A stretch of DNA of 64,000 nt. It comes from Vibrio cyclitrophicus. Its GTDB lineage: Bacteria; Pseudomonadota; Gammaproteobacteria; Enterobacterales; Vibrionaceae. Location: positions 1,054,001-1,118,000 of the forward strand of contig NZ_AP025480.1 in the NCBI RefSeq assembly GCF_024347435.1, in the 5' to 3' direction. The notes under the pieces are model-generated. The model saw only the letters and a list, made by a program, of their open reading frames with translations, had not been told where the DNA came from and made no database searches. This document shows, piece by piece, positions 49,644 to 59,237 of the stretch (the first letter of the stretch is position 1; the number at the start of each line of letters is the position of its first letter). The position numbers and the translations under genes are program-made.

Positions 49644-49729
49644 TATATTTAACAATGAAAAAGATGCAAAGCAAAATGACGAAAATTAGCGGAAGTAAGC
49701 GTTAGATGATTGATTTGGATATAAAAAAA

Positions 49730-49752
49730 GCCGCTATTAAAGCGACTTCTTG
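49730..49752 (-). terminator. yciK terminator
   Basis: On the minus strand AAGTCGCT-ttaat-AGCGGCTT is followed by a T-run. Confidence 0.8.
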
Positions 49753-49771
49753 TTATTGCTCATAATATCAG

Positions 49772-50512
49772 CTACTTAGGTTGAGCATCGATACATTGGC
49801 CATTAATGTCTGTCACACTTGGGTTCATTAAGTGTAGATAAAGCGGGATGATGTCGAGTGGCGTTTTTAACTTGTTCGCATCTTCACCTGGGTACGCTTT
49901 TGCACGCATGCGTGTTTGAGTGCCTCCTGGGTTAATTGCGTTTACACGGATGTTAGTGTCTTCAAGCTCGTCCGCTAGGATTTGCATCATGCCTTCTGTT
50001 GCAAACTTTGAAATTGCGTAAGTGCCCCAAAACGCACGGCCAGAGTGACCAACCGTTGAAGAGGTAAAGACAATACGACCGGCTTCCGCTTTTTTAATAA
50101 CTGGCAGTAATGCTTGAGTCATTAGAAATTCAGCTTTAACGTTGATTTGCATGACGCCATCAAACGTTTCTTCATCGATTTGATTAAACGGACTTAACGT
50201 GCCAAGCACACCTGCGTTATGCAGTAGACCGTCTAAGCGACCGAACTGAGATTCAATGGTTTCAGCCATGTCGATGTAGTTCTGTTTCGTCGCGCCTTTT
50301 AAATCCAGTGGGATAATCGCAGGTTGCGGGTAACCAGAACTTTCGATTTCGTCGTAAATCAATTCAAGGTTTTTGACATTGCGGCCTAACAGAATGACAG
50401 TTGCGCCATGTTGAGCGAAACTTAGTGCGGCTTGGCGACCAATGCCAGCACCGGCACCTGTAACCAAAATTACTTTATCTTTGAGGGCATCTGTAGAGAT
50501 TGGGTAATCCAC
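49772..50512 (-). CDS. yciK: Short-chain dehydrogenase YciK
   Basis: NAD(P)-dependent oxidoreductase whose substrate is not established. The Rossmann motif is TGAGAGIG, with the NAG motif (LLHNAG) and the catalytic Ser with Y-x-x-x-K (YAISK). Sequence and length match E. coli YciK. I choose the GTG at 50512, which has GAAGGA eight bases upstream, over the ATG at 50548; this gives 247 residues. It is divergent from sohB with a 137-base gap, the same pair seen in E. coli. Confidence 0.88.
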   Translation of the reverse strand: MDYPISTDALKDKVILVTGAGAGIGRQAALSFAQHGATVILLGRNVKNLELIYDEIESSGYPQPAIIPLDLKGATKQNYIDMAETIESQFGRLDGLLHNAGVLGTLSPFNQIDEETFDGVMQINVKAEFLMTQALLPVIKKAEAGRIVFTSSTVGHSGRAFWGTYAISKFATEGMMQILADELEDTNIRVNAINPGGTQTRMRAKAYPGEDANKLKTPLDIIPLYLHLMNPSVTDINGQCIDAQPK

Positions 50513-50649
50513 TGTGCTTATCCTTCTTTCTTTTATTATGTTCGTCATTCCATTGATGTTAAATCACACAGATAACCGCAGGAATGATGAGAAATTCTTG
50601 GTAATCGTGACAAGATGGTTACAATACACTAATTCATACAATAGGGGAT

Positions 50650-51717
50650 ATGACATTGGAATTTTTGTTGGACTACGGCTTGTTTTTAGCCAAGATTGCG
50701 ACAGTTGTAATCGCCATCATTGCAATTTTAGTGATTGCTAAATCGGTGGGTGGAAAATCAAGCGCGATTAAAGGTGAGCTGGAAATCACGAACCTATCTG
50801 AACATCACAAACAGACGATTGAGCAACTTGAGCACCATCTACATGATGATGCTTTCATCAAAGCCCGTGATAAAGCAGAAAAGAAAGCGGAAAAAGAAAA
50901 AGTAAAATCACGTGGCAAAGAAGTGAAAAAAGCAGCGAAAGAGGGTGAGCTTGATAGCAAGCGTGAACCACACCTATTCGTTCTCGATTTTAACGGCAGC
51001 ATTGATGCGAAAGAAGTGGCTTCGTTACGTGAAGAGGTAACGGCGGTGTTGGCTGTGGCTCGTGAAGGTGATGAAGTATTGCTTAAGCTTGAGTCTGGCG
51101 GTGGCATGGTTCACGGCTATGGTTTGGCGTCTTCTCAACTTGATCGCATCAAAGCAGCAGGTTTGCCTCTAACTATCTCGGTAGACAAAGTAGCCGCGAG
51201 TGGTGGTTACATGATGGCATGTATTGCGGACAAAATTGTATCTGCACCGTTTGCTATTGTTGGCTCTATTGGTGTTATTGCTCAACTGCCAAACTTCAAT
51301 AAATTGCTTAAAAAGCATGACATTGAGTTCGAACAGCTAACGGCGGGTGAGTACAAACGCACGCTTACTATGTTTGGTGAGAACAGCGATAAAGCACGCG
51401 AGAAGTTTAAAGAAGAGCTCGAAGAGACGCATGGCTTATTCAAAGACTTCATCCGTGATCACCGCCCAGCACTCGATCTTGAAAAAGTAGCAACGGGTGA
51501 GCACTGGTTTGGCACACAAGCGCATGAACTTGGGCTAGTGGATGAGATCAGGACTTCTGATGATTTAGTCGTAGCAGCATGTAAAGACAAGACGGTTCTA
51601 GCGATTCACTACGTACAAAAGAAAAAATTATCAGATAAGCTAGCAGGCGTTGCAGGTAAATCTGCAGACAGTGTGCTGATGAAGTTGATTGAACGTGGCC
51701 AAAAGCCGATTGTTTAA
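50650..51717 (+). CDS. sohB: Inner-membrane S49 peptidase SohB
   Basis: 355-residue signal-peptide-peptidase-like protease. An N-terminal membrane helix (residues 5-35) is followed by a charged Lys/Glu-rich stretch (about 60-105). The S49 catalytic domain has the nucleophile Ser in AASGGYMMA and the general-base Lys in AGEYKRTLTMFGEN. VGSIGVIAQ and GEHWFGTQAHELGLVDEI are conserved family blocks. It probably acts in clearing signal peptides or misfolded envelope proteins. It ends at a strong terminator convergent with ycgB. Confidence 0.94.
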   Translation: MTLEFLLDYGLFLAKIATVVIAIIAILVIAKSVGGKSSAIKGELEITNLSEHHKQTIEQLEHHLHDDAFIKARDKAEKKAEKEKVKSRGKEVKKAAKEGELDSKREPHLFVLDFNGSIDAKEVASLREEVTAVLAVAREGDEVLLKLESGGGMVHGYGLASSQLDRIKAAGLPLTISVDKVAASGGYMMACIADKIVSAPFAIVGSIGVIAQLPNFNKLLKKHDIEFEQLTAGEYKRTLTMFGENSDKAREKFKEELEETHGLFKDFIRDHRPALDLEKVATGEHWFGTQAHELGLVDEIRTSDDLVVAACKDKTVLAIHYVQKKKLSDKLAGVAGKSADSVLMKLIERGQKPIV

Positions 51718-51790
51718 GCTTATTTAGCTTTAGCTCTAGTATCTAGGTTTAGTGCCTTGCGTCTATTGAAGACGTTTGAGCCTTAAAAAG

Positions 51791-51824
51791 AAAGCGCATA
51801 AGTCATCAGACTTATGCGCTTTTT
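51791..51824. terminator. Bidirectional terminator between sohB and ycgB
   Basis: AAAGCGCATAAGTC-atca-GACTTATGCGCTTT, a perfect 14-bp stem with T-runs. Confidence 0.92.
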
Positions 51825-51878
51825 ATTGCTCCACTTCCGAGCGGGTTGACCACTATGTTGTAGGGGGAGCGGAGTCTT

Positions 51879-51905
51879 ATACCAATCACTTACTTTGATT
51901 GGTAT
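51879..51905. repeat. ATACCAATC palindrome overlapping the ycgB stop
   Basis: ATACCAATCA-cttactt-TGATTGGTAT is an inverted repeat of a type common between vibrio and shewanella genes. Its right end is the last base of the ycgB stop codon. It has no T-run, so it is not an obvious terminator. Confidence 0.5.
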
Positions 51906-53467
51906 TAAATCTTGGATCCATAATCGTTACGTTTTGGACACGTCGTGAGGATTTCTCTATGGCCTGTGTCTTTGAGCTCTTCCAAAATGACATCAAAGCC
52001 CCATAAGCGATAGAGATGCTTCATCACTTCATCGTAGCCTTTATCAAGCGGGATACGGTCATGAGGGACATATTGCAATGTCATTGAACGGTCACCACGA
52101 ACATCCACATTAAACACCTGAATATTCGGTTCAAGGTTACTTAGGTTGTATTGTGCAGCCAGTTTTTCTCTAATCAAGCGATAGCCAGGATCATCGTGAA
52201 TTGCACTAACTTCGATGGTATTTTTACGGTCGTCGTCGAGTACTGAGAATAGCTTAAAGTCACGAATGATCTTTGGAGAAAGGTATTGGCTGATGAAGCT
52301 TTCATCTTTGAAGTTGTGCATCGCAAAGTGAACCGCCTCTAACCAATCACTGCCGGCTAATTCAGGGAACCACTCCTTATCTTCATCGGTTGGCTCTTCA
52401 CAGATACGTCGGATGTCTCTAAACATCGCAAAGCCAAGTGCATAAGGGTTTATCCCACTGAAATAAGGGCTGTTGTAGGCGGGTTGAGCAACCACACTGG
52501 TGTGACTGTGTAGGAACTCTAAGATGAACTTATCACTCACCAAACCTTCGTCGTAAAGGTGGTTCAGAATGGTGTAATGCCAGAAGGTAGCCCAACCCTC
52601 ATTCATTACCTGTGTTTGTTTTTGAGGATAGAAATACTGGCTTACCTTACGAACGATACGAACACATTCACGTTGCCAAGGTTCAAGCAGTGGCGCGTTC
52701 TTTTCAATAAAGTAGAGGATGTTTTCTTGAGGCTCACTCGGGAAACGAACTTTTGTTGTTTCTTCCTTACTTTTATTTTGAGGAACGGTTCTCCATAGCT
52801 CATTCACTTGAGATTGCAGATAAGCTTCACGCTCTTCTTGTCTCGCCGTCTCTTCAGCAATCGAGATCTTTTCTGGGCGTTTGTACCTGTCTACGCCGTA
52901 ATTCATCAGCGCATGACAAGAGTCGAGAAGTTGTTCTACTTCTGAAACACCGTATTTTTCCTCACAATCCGCGATGTATTTTTTAGCGAACAATAGATAA
53001 TCAATAATCGAACTTGCGTCTGTCCAAGTTTGGAACAGATAGTTACCTTTAAAGAATGAGTTGTGGCCGTAACAAGCGTGAGCCATAACGAGCGCCTGCA
53101 TAGTGACGGTGTTCTCTTCCATCAAGTAAGCGATACATGGATCCGAGTTGATCACGATCTCGTACGCTAACCCCATTTGGCCATGTTTATAGTTTTGTTC
53201 GGTTTGAATGAACTTCTTACCAAATGACCAATGGTTATAGTTGATAGGCATACCAATACTTGAGTAGGCATCCATCATCTGTTCAGAGGTAATGACTTCA
53301 ATCTGGTTCTGGTAAGTATCTAAACGGTAATGCTGGGCCACACGCTTAATTTCAACGTGGTATTGTTCTAACAGGTTAAAGGTCCAGTCAGGGCCGTCAG
53401 GCAGCATCTTGTCGTTTTTCTTCTGCGCAGCCTTGTCTCTATCTGCAATGTTTGATTTCGCTGTCAT
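51905..53467 (-). CDS. ycgB: SpoVR-family protein YcgB
   Basis: 520-residue SpoVR-like protein of unknown biochemical role. It shows the family blocks HACYGHNSFFKGNYLF, VMNEGWATFWHYTI and FSGINPYALGFAMFRDI. In E. coli and relatives, ycgB, yeaH and yeaG are co-regulated by RpoS and nitrogen stress, and here all three lie together on one strand in the order yeaG, yeaH, ycgB. Only 11 bases separate it from yeaH, so it is the distal gene of an operon. It has no signal peptide. Confidence 0.93.
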   Translation of the reverse strand: MTAKSNIADRDKAAQKKNDKMLPDGPDWTFNLLEQYHVEIKRVAQHYRLDTYQNQIEVITSEQMMDAYSSIGMPINYNHWSFGKKFIQTEQNYKHGQMGLAYEIVINSDPCIAYLMEENTVTMQALVMAHACYGHNSFFKGNYLFQTWTDASSIIDYLLFAKKYIADCEEKYGVSEVEQLLDSCHALMNYGVDRYKRPEKISIAEETARQEEREAYLQSQVNELWRTVPQNKSKEETTKVRFPSEPQENILYFIEKNAPLLEPWQRECVRIVRKVSQYFYPQKQTQVMNEGWATFWHYTILNHLYDEGLVSDKFILEFLHSHTSVVAQPAYNSPYFSGINPYALGFAMFRDIRRICEEPTDEDKEWFPELAGSDWLEAVHFAMHNFKDESFISQYLSPKIIRDFKLFSVLDDDRKNTIEVSAIHDDPGYRLIREKLAAQYNLSNLEPNIQVFNVDVRGDRSMTLQYVPHDRIPLDKGYDEVMKHLYRLWGFDVILEELKDTGHREILTTCPKRNDYGSKI

Positions 53468-53478
53468 GGCAAGCCCCC

Positions 53479-54750
53479 TTATGCTGTCTCTTTCTGGAAC
53501 AGCTCTCTAAATACTGGAAAGATATCTTCTACGGTCTTGATGTTTTTCATTGCGAAGTTGTCAAAGCTACTTTCTAGTTTTTCGTATTCATGCCAAAGCG
53601 TTTGGTGAGAGCGGCGTGTAATTTCGATATAAGAGTAATACTGACAAGTTGGCAGAAGCGTGTTGACCAACAGCTCTTTACAGCGAGGTGAGTCATCAGC
53701 CCAGTTATCACCATCAGATGCTTGTGCCGCATAGATATTCCACTCATTAGCTGGGTAACGGTCGGCGACAATTTCTTTCATTAATTTCAGTGCACTAGAA
53801 ACGATGGTACCCCCGGTCTCTTGAGGGTAGAAGAACTCATGCTCATCGACTTCTTTGGCTTGTGTATGGTGGCGAATAAACACGACATCGACGTTTTCGT
53901 AGGTTCGGTTGAGGAATAGGTAAAGTAGAACATAAAAACGCTTAGCGATATCTTTAGTCGCTTGGTCCATTGAGCCAGATACATCCATTAAACAGAACAT
54001 CACGGCTTGGCTAGATGGGATAGGGCGCTTCTCGTAGTTTTTATAACGTAAGTCAAAGGTGTCAATGAACGGTACGCTTTCGATTTTCTTACGTAACTCG
54101 GCAATCTCTTCTTTTAATCGACTCTCTTCAAATGGTTGAGCGGGTTCTGTCATCTTAACTTGGTCAAGTTGTTCCATCAGTAGATTCAGCTCGCGTCTTT
54201 TCCCTGCTGTCATGGCAGTTCTACGCGCGAGAGATTGCTGTAGAGAACGTACAATCGCAATGTTGGACGGAATCCCTGCACTCTGATACCCAGAGCGATG
54301 GGTTTTCCATTCAGTGATTTTATTGACCTGATTTTTTTCAAGGTTAGGGAGTGCCAAGTCTTCAAAGAGAATATCAAGATACTCATCTTTGGAAATTTGG
54401 AAAGTAAACTCGTCTTGACCTTCGCCATCAGGGCTGGCGTCACCTTCGCCAGAGCCACCACCTTGTCCACCACCTTTAGGGCGCTCGATTTTATCGCCGG
54501 TAATGAACTGATCGTTACCTGGATGAACGCGTTCTCTTCGACCTCCTTGGCCTTGATGAAAACTAGGTTCTTTTATGTCTTTATGAGGAATCGTAACATC
54601 CTCACCCGTTTCAGTATTGGTGATTGAGCGTCGGTTGACTGCATCGGCCACAGATTCTTTGATTTGCTCTTTATGGCGTCTTAAGAAGCGCTGTCTGTTT
54701 ACAGCACTCTTATTTTTGCCATTGAGCCTCCGATCGATAAATTGTGCCAT
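53479..54750 (-). CDS. yeaH: UPF0229/DUF444 protein YeaH with VWA-like fold
   Basis: 423-residue cytoplasmic protein. Residues 1-120 are basic then Gly-rich ([12 protein letters not shown]); a von Willebrand A-like domain follows from about residue 230, with a partial MIDAS motif DVSGSMDQ. The N-terminus ([27 protein letters not shown]) is the family signature. YeaH is tied to the kinase YeaG in E. coli stress response, but its molecular activity is unknown. It sits between yeaG and ycgB with a 126-base gap upstream, which could hold a secondary promoter. Confidence 0.92.
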   Translation of the reverse strand: MAQFIDRRLNGKNKSAVNRQRFLRRHKEQIKESVADAVNRRSITNTETGEDVTIPHKDIKEPSFHQGQGGRRERVHPGNDQFITGDKIERPKGGGQGGGSGEGDASPDGEGQDEFTFQISKDEYLDILFEDLALPNLEKNQVNKITEWKTHRSGYQSAGIPSNIAIVRSLQQSLARRTAMTAGKRRELNLLMEQLDQVKMTEPAQPFEESRLKEEIAELRKKIESVPFIDTFDLRYKNYEKRPIPSSQAVMFCLMDVSGSMDQATKDIAKRFYVLLYLFLNRTYENVDVVFIRHHTQAKEVDEHEFFYPQETGGTIVSSALKLMKEIVADRYPANEWNIYAAQASDGDNWADDSPRCKELLVNTLLPTCQYYSYIEITRRSHQTLWHEYEKLESSFDNFAMKNIKTVEDIFPVFRELFQKETA

Positions 54751-54876
54751 AAGAACTCCCTCTCAGCTGATGTCGCGATCCTACTTTTTATTCGGGTATA
54801 AGAGTTATTGGTTTATTAACGTATAAAGTTATTGATTAGTACGAGCTGCTCACCTGAACAGCTCAAAACCGTTTCA

Positions 54877-56811
54877 TTATGAGGATTTGCGAACTCTTAG
54901 GTACCACTCGGATAGCAGTCTGACTTGTTTTTCGGTGTAGCCTTTTTCCATCATACGAGCAACGAAGTCGTCATGTTTTTTCTGGTCATCCGTTGAGGTT
55001 TTAGCATTGAACGAAATAACAGGAAGCAGCTCTTCTGTGTTGGAGAACATTTTCTTCTCAATCACAGTGCGAAGCTTCTCGTAACTGGTCCAGACTGGGT
55101 TTTGACCGTTGTTGTTGGCTTTGGCACGAAGCACAAAGTTCACTATCTCGTTTCGGAAGTCTTTCGGGTTGCTGATACCGGCTGTTTTTTCGATTTTCTC
55201 CAGTTCACCATTCAGTGAAGCTCGATCAAATAGCTGGCCTGTTTCTGGATCGCGGTACTCTTGATCTTGAATCCAGAAATCAGCATAAGTCACATAGCGG
55301 TCGAAGATGTTTTGACCATACTCAGAGTAAGACTCTAGATATGCGGTTTGAATCTCTTTGCCGATGAACTCGACGTAACGAGGTACTAGGTATCCTTTCA
55401 AGAACTCAAGGTACTTCTCTGCGGTTTCTTGAGGGAATTGCTCACGTTCGATTTGCTGTTCAATTACGTAGAACAGATGAACTGGGTTAGCAGCGACTTC
55501 GGCTTGGTCGAAGTTAAACACACGAGAGAGGATCTTAAAGGCGAAACGTGTTGATAGCCCAGACATGCCTTCGTCAACACCAGCATAGTCTCGATATTCT
55601 TGGTAGCTTTTCGCTTTTGGATCGGTGTCTTTTAGAGTTTCACCATCGTAAACACGCATTTTTGAGAACAGAGAAGAGTTTTCCGGCTCTTTCAGTCTGG
55701 ACAGGATGCTGAATTGCGATAGCAGATCGAGTGTGCTTGGCGAACAAGGGGCTTTGGATAGCTCACTGTGTTCAAGCAGTTTCTTGTAGATCTTAACTTC
55801 TTCAGAGACGCGCAGACAGTAAGGGACTTTTACAATGTACACACGGTCGAGGAAGGCTTCGTTGTTTTTGTTGTTACGGAAGGTCTGCCACTCAGATTCG
55901 TTCGAGTGAGCTAAAATCATACCGTCAAATGGCAGTGCAGAAAGCCCTTCGGTACCGTTGAAGTTGCCTTCTTGTGTTGCCGTTAGTAGAGGGTGCAGTA
56001 CCTTGATTGGCGCCTTGAACATCTCTACGAATTCCATAACACCTTGATTTGCTTTACATAGAGCCCCCGAGTAGCTGTAGGCATCAGGATCATCTTGGGA
56101 GAAGTGCTCAAGTTTACGAATATCCACTTTACCAACCAAAGAAGAAATATCTTGGTTGTTTTCATCACCTGGCTCAGTTTTCGCGATCGCAACTTGATCG
56201 AGGATAGAAGGACGTAACTTGATGACTTTGAATTTGGAAATACCACCGCCAAAATCGTGCAGGCGTTTTGCTGCCCACGGAGACATAATTGAGCGAAGGT
56301 AGCGTTTCTCAATGCCGTATTCGTTCTTCAATAAGTCGCCATCTTCGTTTACATCGAACAGGCAGAAAGGATGATCGTTAACTGGGCTTCGTTCACCGTC
56401 AGCAGACAATACATAGATTGGCAGTTTTTGCATCAGTGCTTTAAGCTTTTCAGCAAGAGAAGATTTACCACCGCCCACAGGGCCAAGGAGGTAAAGGATT
56501 TGTTTACGTTCCTCTAGACCTTGCGCAGCATGTTTTAGGTAAGAAACAATCTGTTCAATCGCATCTTCCATGCCGTAGAAATCTTTAAATTCGCTGTAGC
56601 GTGAGATGACTCGGTTCGAGAAAATACGGCTGAGGTGAGGGTCTTGAGCGGTGTCAATGACCTCTGGTTCACCAATGGCCAGTAGTAAGCGCTCAGCAGC
56701 ATTAGCATAAGCACTCTTATCGTCTTTACACAGCCCCAAGAATTCTTGCAGTGTCAGCTCTTCTTCCTTGGCTGCTTCATAACGTGATTGATAGTGGTCA
56801 AAAATACTCAT
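54877..56811 (-). CDS. yeaG: PrkA-family serine protein kinase YeaG
   Basis: 644-residue AAA+/kinase fusion that heads the stress operon. The N-terminal AAA domain has the Walker A motif GPVGGGKSS at residues 110-118. Further blocks include AHSNESEWQTFRNNK and RVYDGETLKD. A C-terminal PrkA kinase-like domain follows from about residue 380. I set the start at 56811 (MSIFDHYQSRYEAAKEEE, aligning with E. coli MNIFDHYRQRYEAAK), with AAGGGGA upstream; a GTG two codons earlier is less likely. Phosphorylation targets are not inferable from the sequence. Confidence 0.94.
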   Translation of the reverse strand: MSIFDHYQSRYEAAKEEELTLQEFLGLCKDDKSAYANAAERLLLAIGEPEVIDTAQDPHLSRIFSNRVISRYSEFKDFYGMEDAIEQIVSYLKHAAQGLEERKQILYLLGPVGGGKSSLAEKLKALMQKLPIYVLSADGERSPVNDHPFCLFDVNEDGDLLKNEYGIEKRYLRSIMSPWAAKRLHDFGGGISKFKVIKLRPSILDQVAIAKTEPGDENNQDISSLVGKVDIRKLEHFSQDDPDAYSYSGALCKANQGVMEFVEMFKAPIKVLHPLLTATQEGNFNGTEGLSALPFDGMILAHSNESEWQTFRNNKNNEAFLDRVYIVKVPYCLRVSEEVKIYKKLLEHSELSKAPCSPSTLDLLSQFSILSRLKEPENSSLFSKMRVYDGETLKDTDPKAKSYQEYRDYAGVDEGMSGLSTRFAFKILSRVFNFDQAEVAANPVHLFYVIEQQIEREQFPQETAEKYLEFLKGYLVPRYVEFIGKEIQTAYLESYSEYGQNIFDRYVTYADFWIQDQEYRDPETGQLFDRASLNGELEKIEKTAGISNPKDFRNEIVNFVLRAKANNNGQNPVWTSYEKLRTVIEKKMFSNTEELLPVISFNAKTSTDDQKKHDDFVARMMEKGYTEKQVRLLSEWYLRVRKSS

Positions 56812-57174
56812 AGTCACATTCCCCTTGTTAACCAGTCAAAACTGACGAGCGATTGAAAAATAGGCTCTCCCTACAATTTAAGGTTAGACCCGCTTCCACA
56901 ATTTTGCTTAACAATTATGTATTTATTTACAATTTTGCGTGTGGAAAGTGTTGTGAAAGCAATGGGCAACTTGAGGTGAGTAGAATGAAATTATTTTGTA
57001 TTCGAGGTGGCTAAGCGTTTGTTTTGTGATTTTAAGAAGCTTTCCAATTCCCATACTGTATTTATACCTATTCGACGTATAACTGAGCTCTATTAATTCT
57101 ATGGGATTGAAAACCATATAAGGCGTGGCGTTATCAAAAATTGTTCAATAAATAGGTAGATGTAGCGAAGAATA
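56812..57174. other. Region upstream of yeaG without genes
   Basis: AT-rich sequence with no good coding frame. It should hold the yeaG promoter (RpoS- or RpoN-dependent in relatives), but I could not pick a clear -12/-24 or -10 box by eye. Confidence 0.4.
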
Positions 57175-57510
57175 ATGGATTAGAAACGGTCGTCATCGGC
57201 GCCGCAATATTAGTAACGACAAATGTATACGCGAGAGTCTCATAGTGGTCGTTTGGCGTTACAGCTTCTTATTCATCAACGGTCTATAAAAATACACTGT
57301 CAAACCGAGTTGTGATCCCTATGTGCAGACGGCGATAGTCAGTACTTTATTGGTTTAGGTGGTTACTTACATTTGACGCCAAATATCCGAATCACTGGTG
57401 GCGTTCGTAATATCAATCTTGAAGGAGATATAGAGCATAGCCCAATACTTGAAAGTGGTATCAACATGGCCGTGAACGTCGGTGTTGCTTACGTCTTCTC
57501 GTTGCTTTGG
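57175..57510 (+). pseudogene. Remnant of a MipA/OmpV-type outer-membrane gene
   Basis: Broken pieces of one barrel protein lie in order but in different frames. A signal-peptide-like VVIGAAILVTTNVYA (57188-57232) ends at a stop. Then FGVTASYSSTVYKNTLSNRVVIPM (about 57246-57323) ends at TAG. Then GDSQYFIGLGGYLHLTPN...LEGDIEHSPILES...VNVGVAYVF (57331-57507), which lacks the stop expected after the terminal Phe. The Y-F-x-GLG-x-G-Y, x-SPI and V-x-Y-x-F patterns fit the end of MipA/OmpV proteins. Total coding is about 110 residues against roughly 250 for the family, so large deletions as well as frameshifts are present. Confidence 0.6.
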
Positions 57511-57536
57511 TTTTTCTTTCTAAATGCTGACATTAA

Positions 57537-57567
57537 AAAAGGGTTACTCATGATGATTAACCCTTTT
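57537..57567 (-). terminator. yfbU terminator
   Basis: On the minus strand AAAAGGGTTA...TAACCCTTTT is followed by further Ts. It lies about 40 bases beyond the yfbU stop. Confidence 0.8.
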
Positions 57568-57607
57568 CTTGAAACTTTTTAAAAGTTATCGCTGATCTAT
57601 TAACGTA

Positions 57608-58108
57608 TTAAGCGCTAAAGATCTGAGATAGTTCTGTCGAACATAGGTGGTACTGACGAGGACAGTTGCGCCATGTTGTTAACATGCGGCGGTATTTCTC
57701 TAACATTGGCATTTGGCTGTTGAAATGGTGATCAGCTTTGTCGAATTGAGGGTAAAGACCTTCAGAATCTACAAGGAAACGCACGTAATGCACGATTTGA
57801 GCTTCAGATGCTATATCAAAACCTAGGAACTGAAGACGACGCTGGTCAACTTCAGCACGCTCTTGCTCTGCAAGCATTTTGTTCGACTCTTGCATAGCAT
57901 GGTACATTTCCATGATGTCGATAATTTCACGACATTCAGCTTCAGTCAAACAACCGAATTCTTTGTTAAGTTCACGCATTTGGAGCTCGTAACCACGTTC
58001 TACAATCGTTTGTAGACGCTGGTATTTCGCCGAGTTCTCAGGGTTCATTTGAGACATTAGGTAGTATTGATTTGATAGAATTAGACGCTGAGCATTGGTC
58101 ATTTCCAT
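57608..58108 (-). CDS. yfbU: YfbU-family protein (UPF0304)
   Basis: 166-residue soluble, mostly helical protein. [33 protein letters not shown] and [13 protein letters not shown] match E. coli YfbU along its whole length. The biochemical role is unknown; the E. coli protein has been linked to toxic growth arrest when overproduced. It is transcribed alone. The product is acidic and has no membrane or export signal. Confidence 0.92.
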   Translation of the reverse strand: MEMTNAQRLILSNQYYLMSQMNPENSAKYQRLQTIVERGYELQMRELNKEFGCLTEAECREIIDIMEMYHAMQESNKMLAEQERAEVDQRRLQFLGFDIASEAQIVHYVRFLVDSEGLYPQFDKADHHFNSQMPMLEKYRRMLTTWRNCPRQYHLCSTELSQIFSA

Positions 58109-58275
58109 GGGATGAGCCTCACTAAAAAACTAAATGTTATATTCTTTTGTTGCAGTAAGAGTAACAGCATTCCTACGCGTGGAAACATGATCTCAACACA
58201 GATTTAATATGATTTTTTTAATTGATAAACAAAAGTTGTAAAGAAAAGTGAAAGGATAGTTAGCGCTAGAAAAGA

Positions 58276-58303
58276 AAACGCCCCAATCGAAATTGAGGCG
58301 TTT
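58276..58303 (-). terminator. pflA terminator
   Basis: AAACGCC(C)CAAT-cgaa-ATTG(A)GGCGTTT stem with one mismatched pair. On the minus strand it is followed by TCTTTTC. Confidence 0.75.
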
Positions 58304-58332
58304 AAAATAGAGGTTGAGCATCGTCTGCAGTA

Positions 58333-59073
58333 TTAGTATTTTACGTTTGAATGATACTGGCTAAGTACTGCAACAATCTCGTCCATTTTCTCTTTACTTG
58401 GCGGATTTGTACCTTCAAGAGGGTAGTCAAAGCCAAGCGCTTCCCATTTATGAGCACCAAGCTTGTGGTACGGAAGAAGCTCGACTTTCTCGATGTTATC
58501 CATGTCTTTAATGAATTCACCTAGAAGATGAGCATCTTCTGGTGTGTCGGTGTAGCCCGGAACAATCACATAACGAATCCAAGTTTTCTTGCCAATCTTG
58601 TGTAGGTAGCGTGCAAAATCCAGTGTACGTCTATTGGATACACCAATGAAATCGTGGTGAATCTCATCTCGCATGTGCTTTAGATCTAACATTACGAGAT
58701 CAGAAGCTTCTAGAACTTCGTCAACCACTTCTGTGTGCTTACGAATGTAGCCGTTAGTGTCGAGACAAGTATGAATGCCTTCAGCTTGAGCTGCACGGAA
58801 AAAATCACGAACAAACTCTGGTTGTAGCATGGCTTCACCGCCAGAACATGTGATACCACCACCGGAAGCTTTCATAAAGTGACGGTATGATTTTGCTTCG
58901 TTGATGATCTCTTCAACTGTTACTTCTTTTCCATCATGAAGATCCCATGTATCGCGGTTATGGCAGTACATACAACGCATTAAGCAGCCTTGAAGAAACA
59001 CAATAAAGCGGATACCAGGGCCATCGACAGTACCACAAGATTCGAATGAGTGAATGCGACCAGTTGTAGACAT
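58333..59073 (-). CDS. pflA: Pyruvate formate-lyase activating enzyme
   Basis: Radical SAM enzyme that installs the glycyl radical on PflB under anaerobic conditions. The 246-residue product has the cluster motif C-x-x-x-C-x-x-C (CLMRCMYC) at about residues 30-37, with [12 protein letters not shown] before it, then [14 protein letters not shown] for SAM binding and [12 protein letters not shown] near the end. It should form a functional pair with pflB at 60448. Unlike the adjacent pair in E. coli, an lpxR-like gene and terminators separate them here. Confidence 0.96.
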   Translation of the reverse strand: MSTTGRIHSFESCGTVDGPGIRFIVFLQGCLMRCMYCHNRDTWDLHDGKEVTVEEIINEAKSYRHFMKASGGGITCSGGEAMLQPEFVRDFFRAAQAEGIHTCLDTNGYIRKHTEVVDEVLEASDLVMLDLKHMRDEIHHDFIGVSNRRTLDFARYLHKIGKKTWIRYVIVPGYTDTPEDAHLLGEFIKDMDNIEKVELLPYHKLGAHKWEALGFDYPLEGTNPPSKEKMDEIVAVLSQYHSNVKY

Positions 59074-59164
59074 GAGCTATTCTCGTAGAGGAATTTATAC
59101 CGTTTATTTTATTACAAAAACGGTACATAAAATAGGGTCAAATGGTAACGAGGCCCTTAAAAAT

Positions 59165-59196
59165 AAAGGCAATCACCGGTCAAGGTGATTGCCTTT
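59165..59196 (-). terminator. lpxR-like gene terminator
   Basis: AAAGGCAATCACC-ggtcaa-GGTGATTGCCTTT, a perfect 13-bp stem, followed on the minus strand by ATTTTTAAGG. Confidence 0.88.
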
Positions 59197-59237
59197 AATA
59201 AACTTGGAAAGTAAAGGATGAAAGCCCTTACTAGTGG

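Noticed and set aside
57373..57582. 69-codon frame treated as a real gene
   Set aside because: It starts at a TTG in the middle of a barrel segment, and its last 20 or so residues run through the yfbU terminator; it is better read as the last fragment of a decayed gene.
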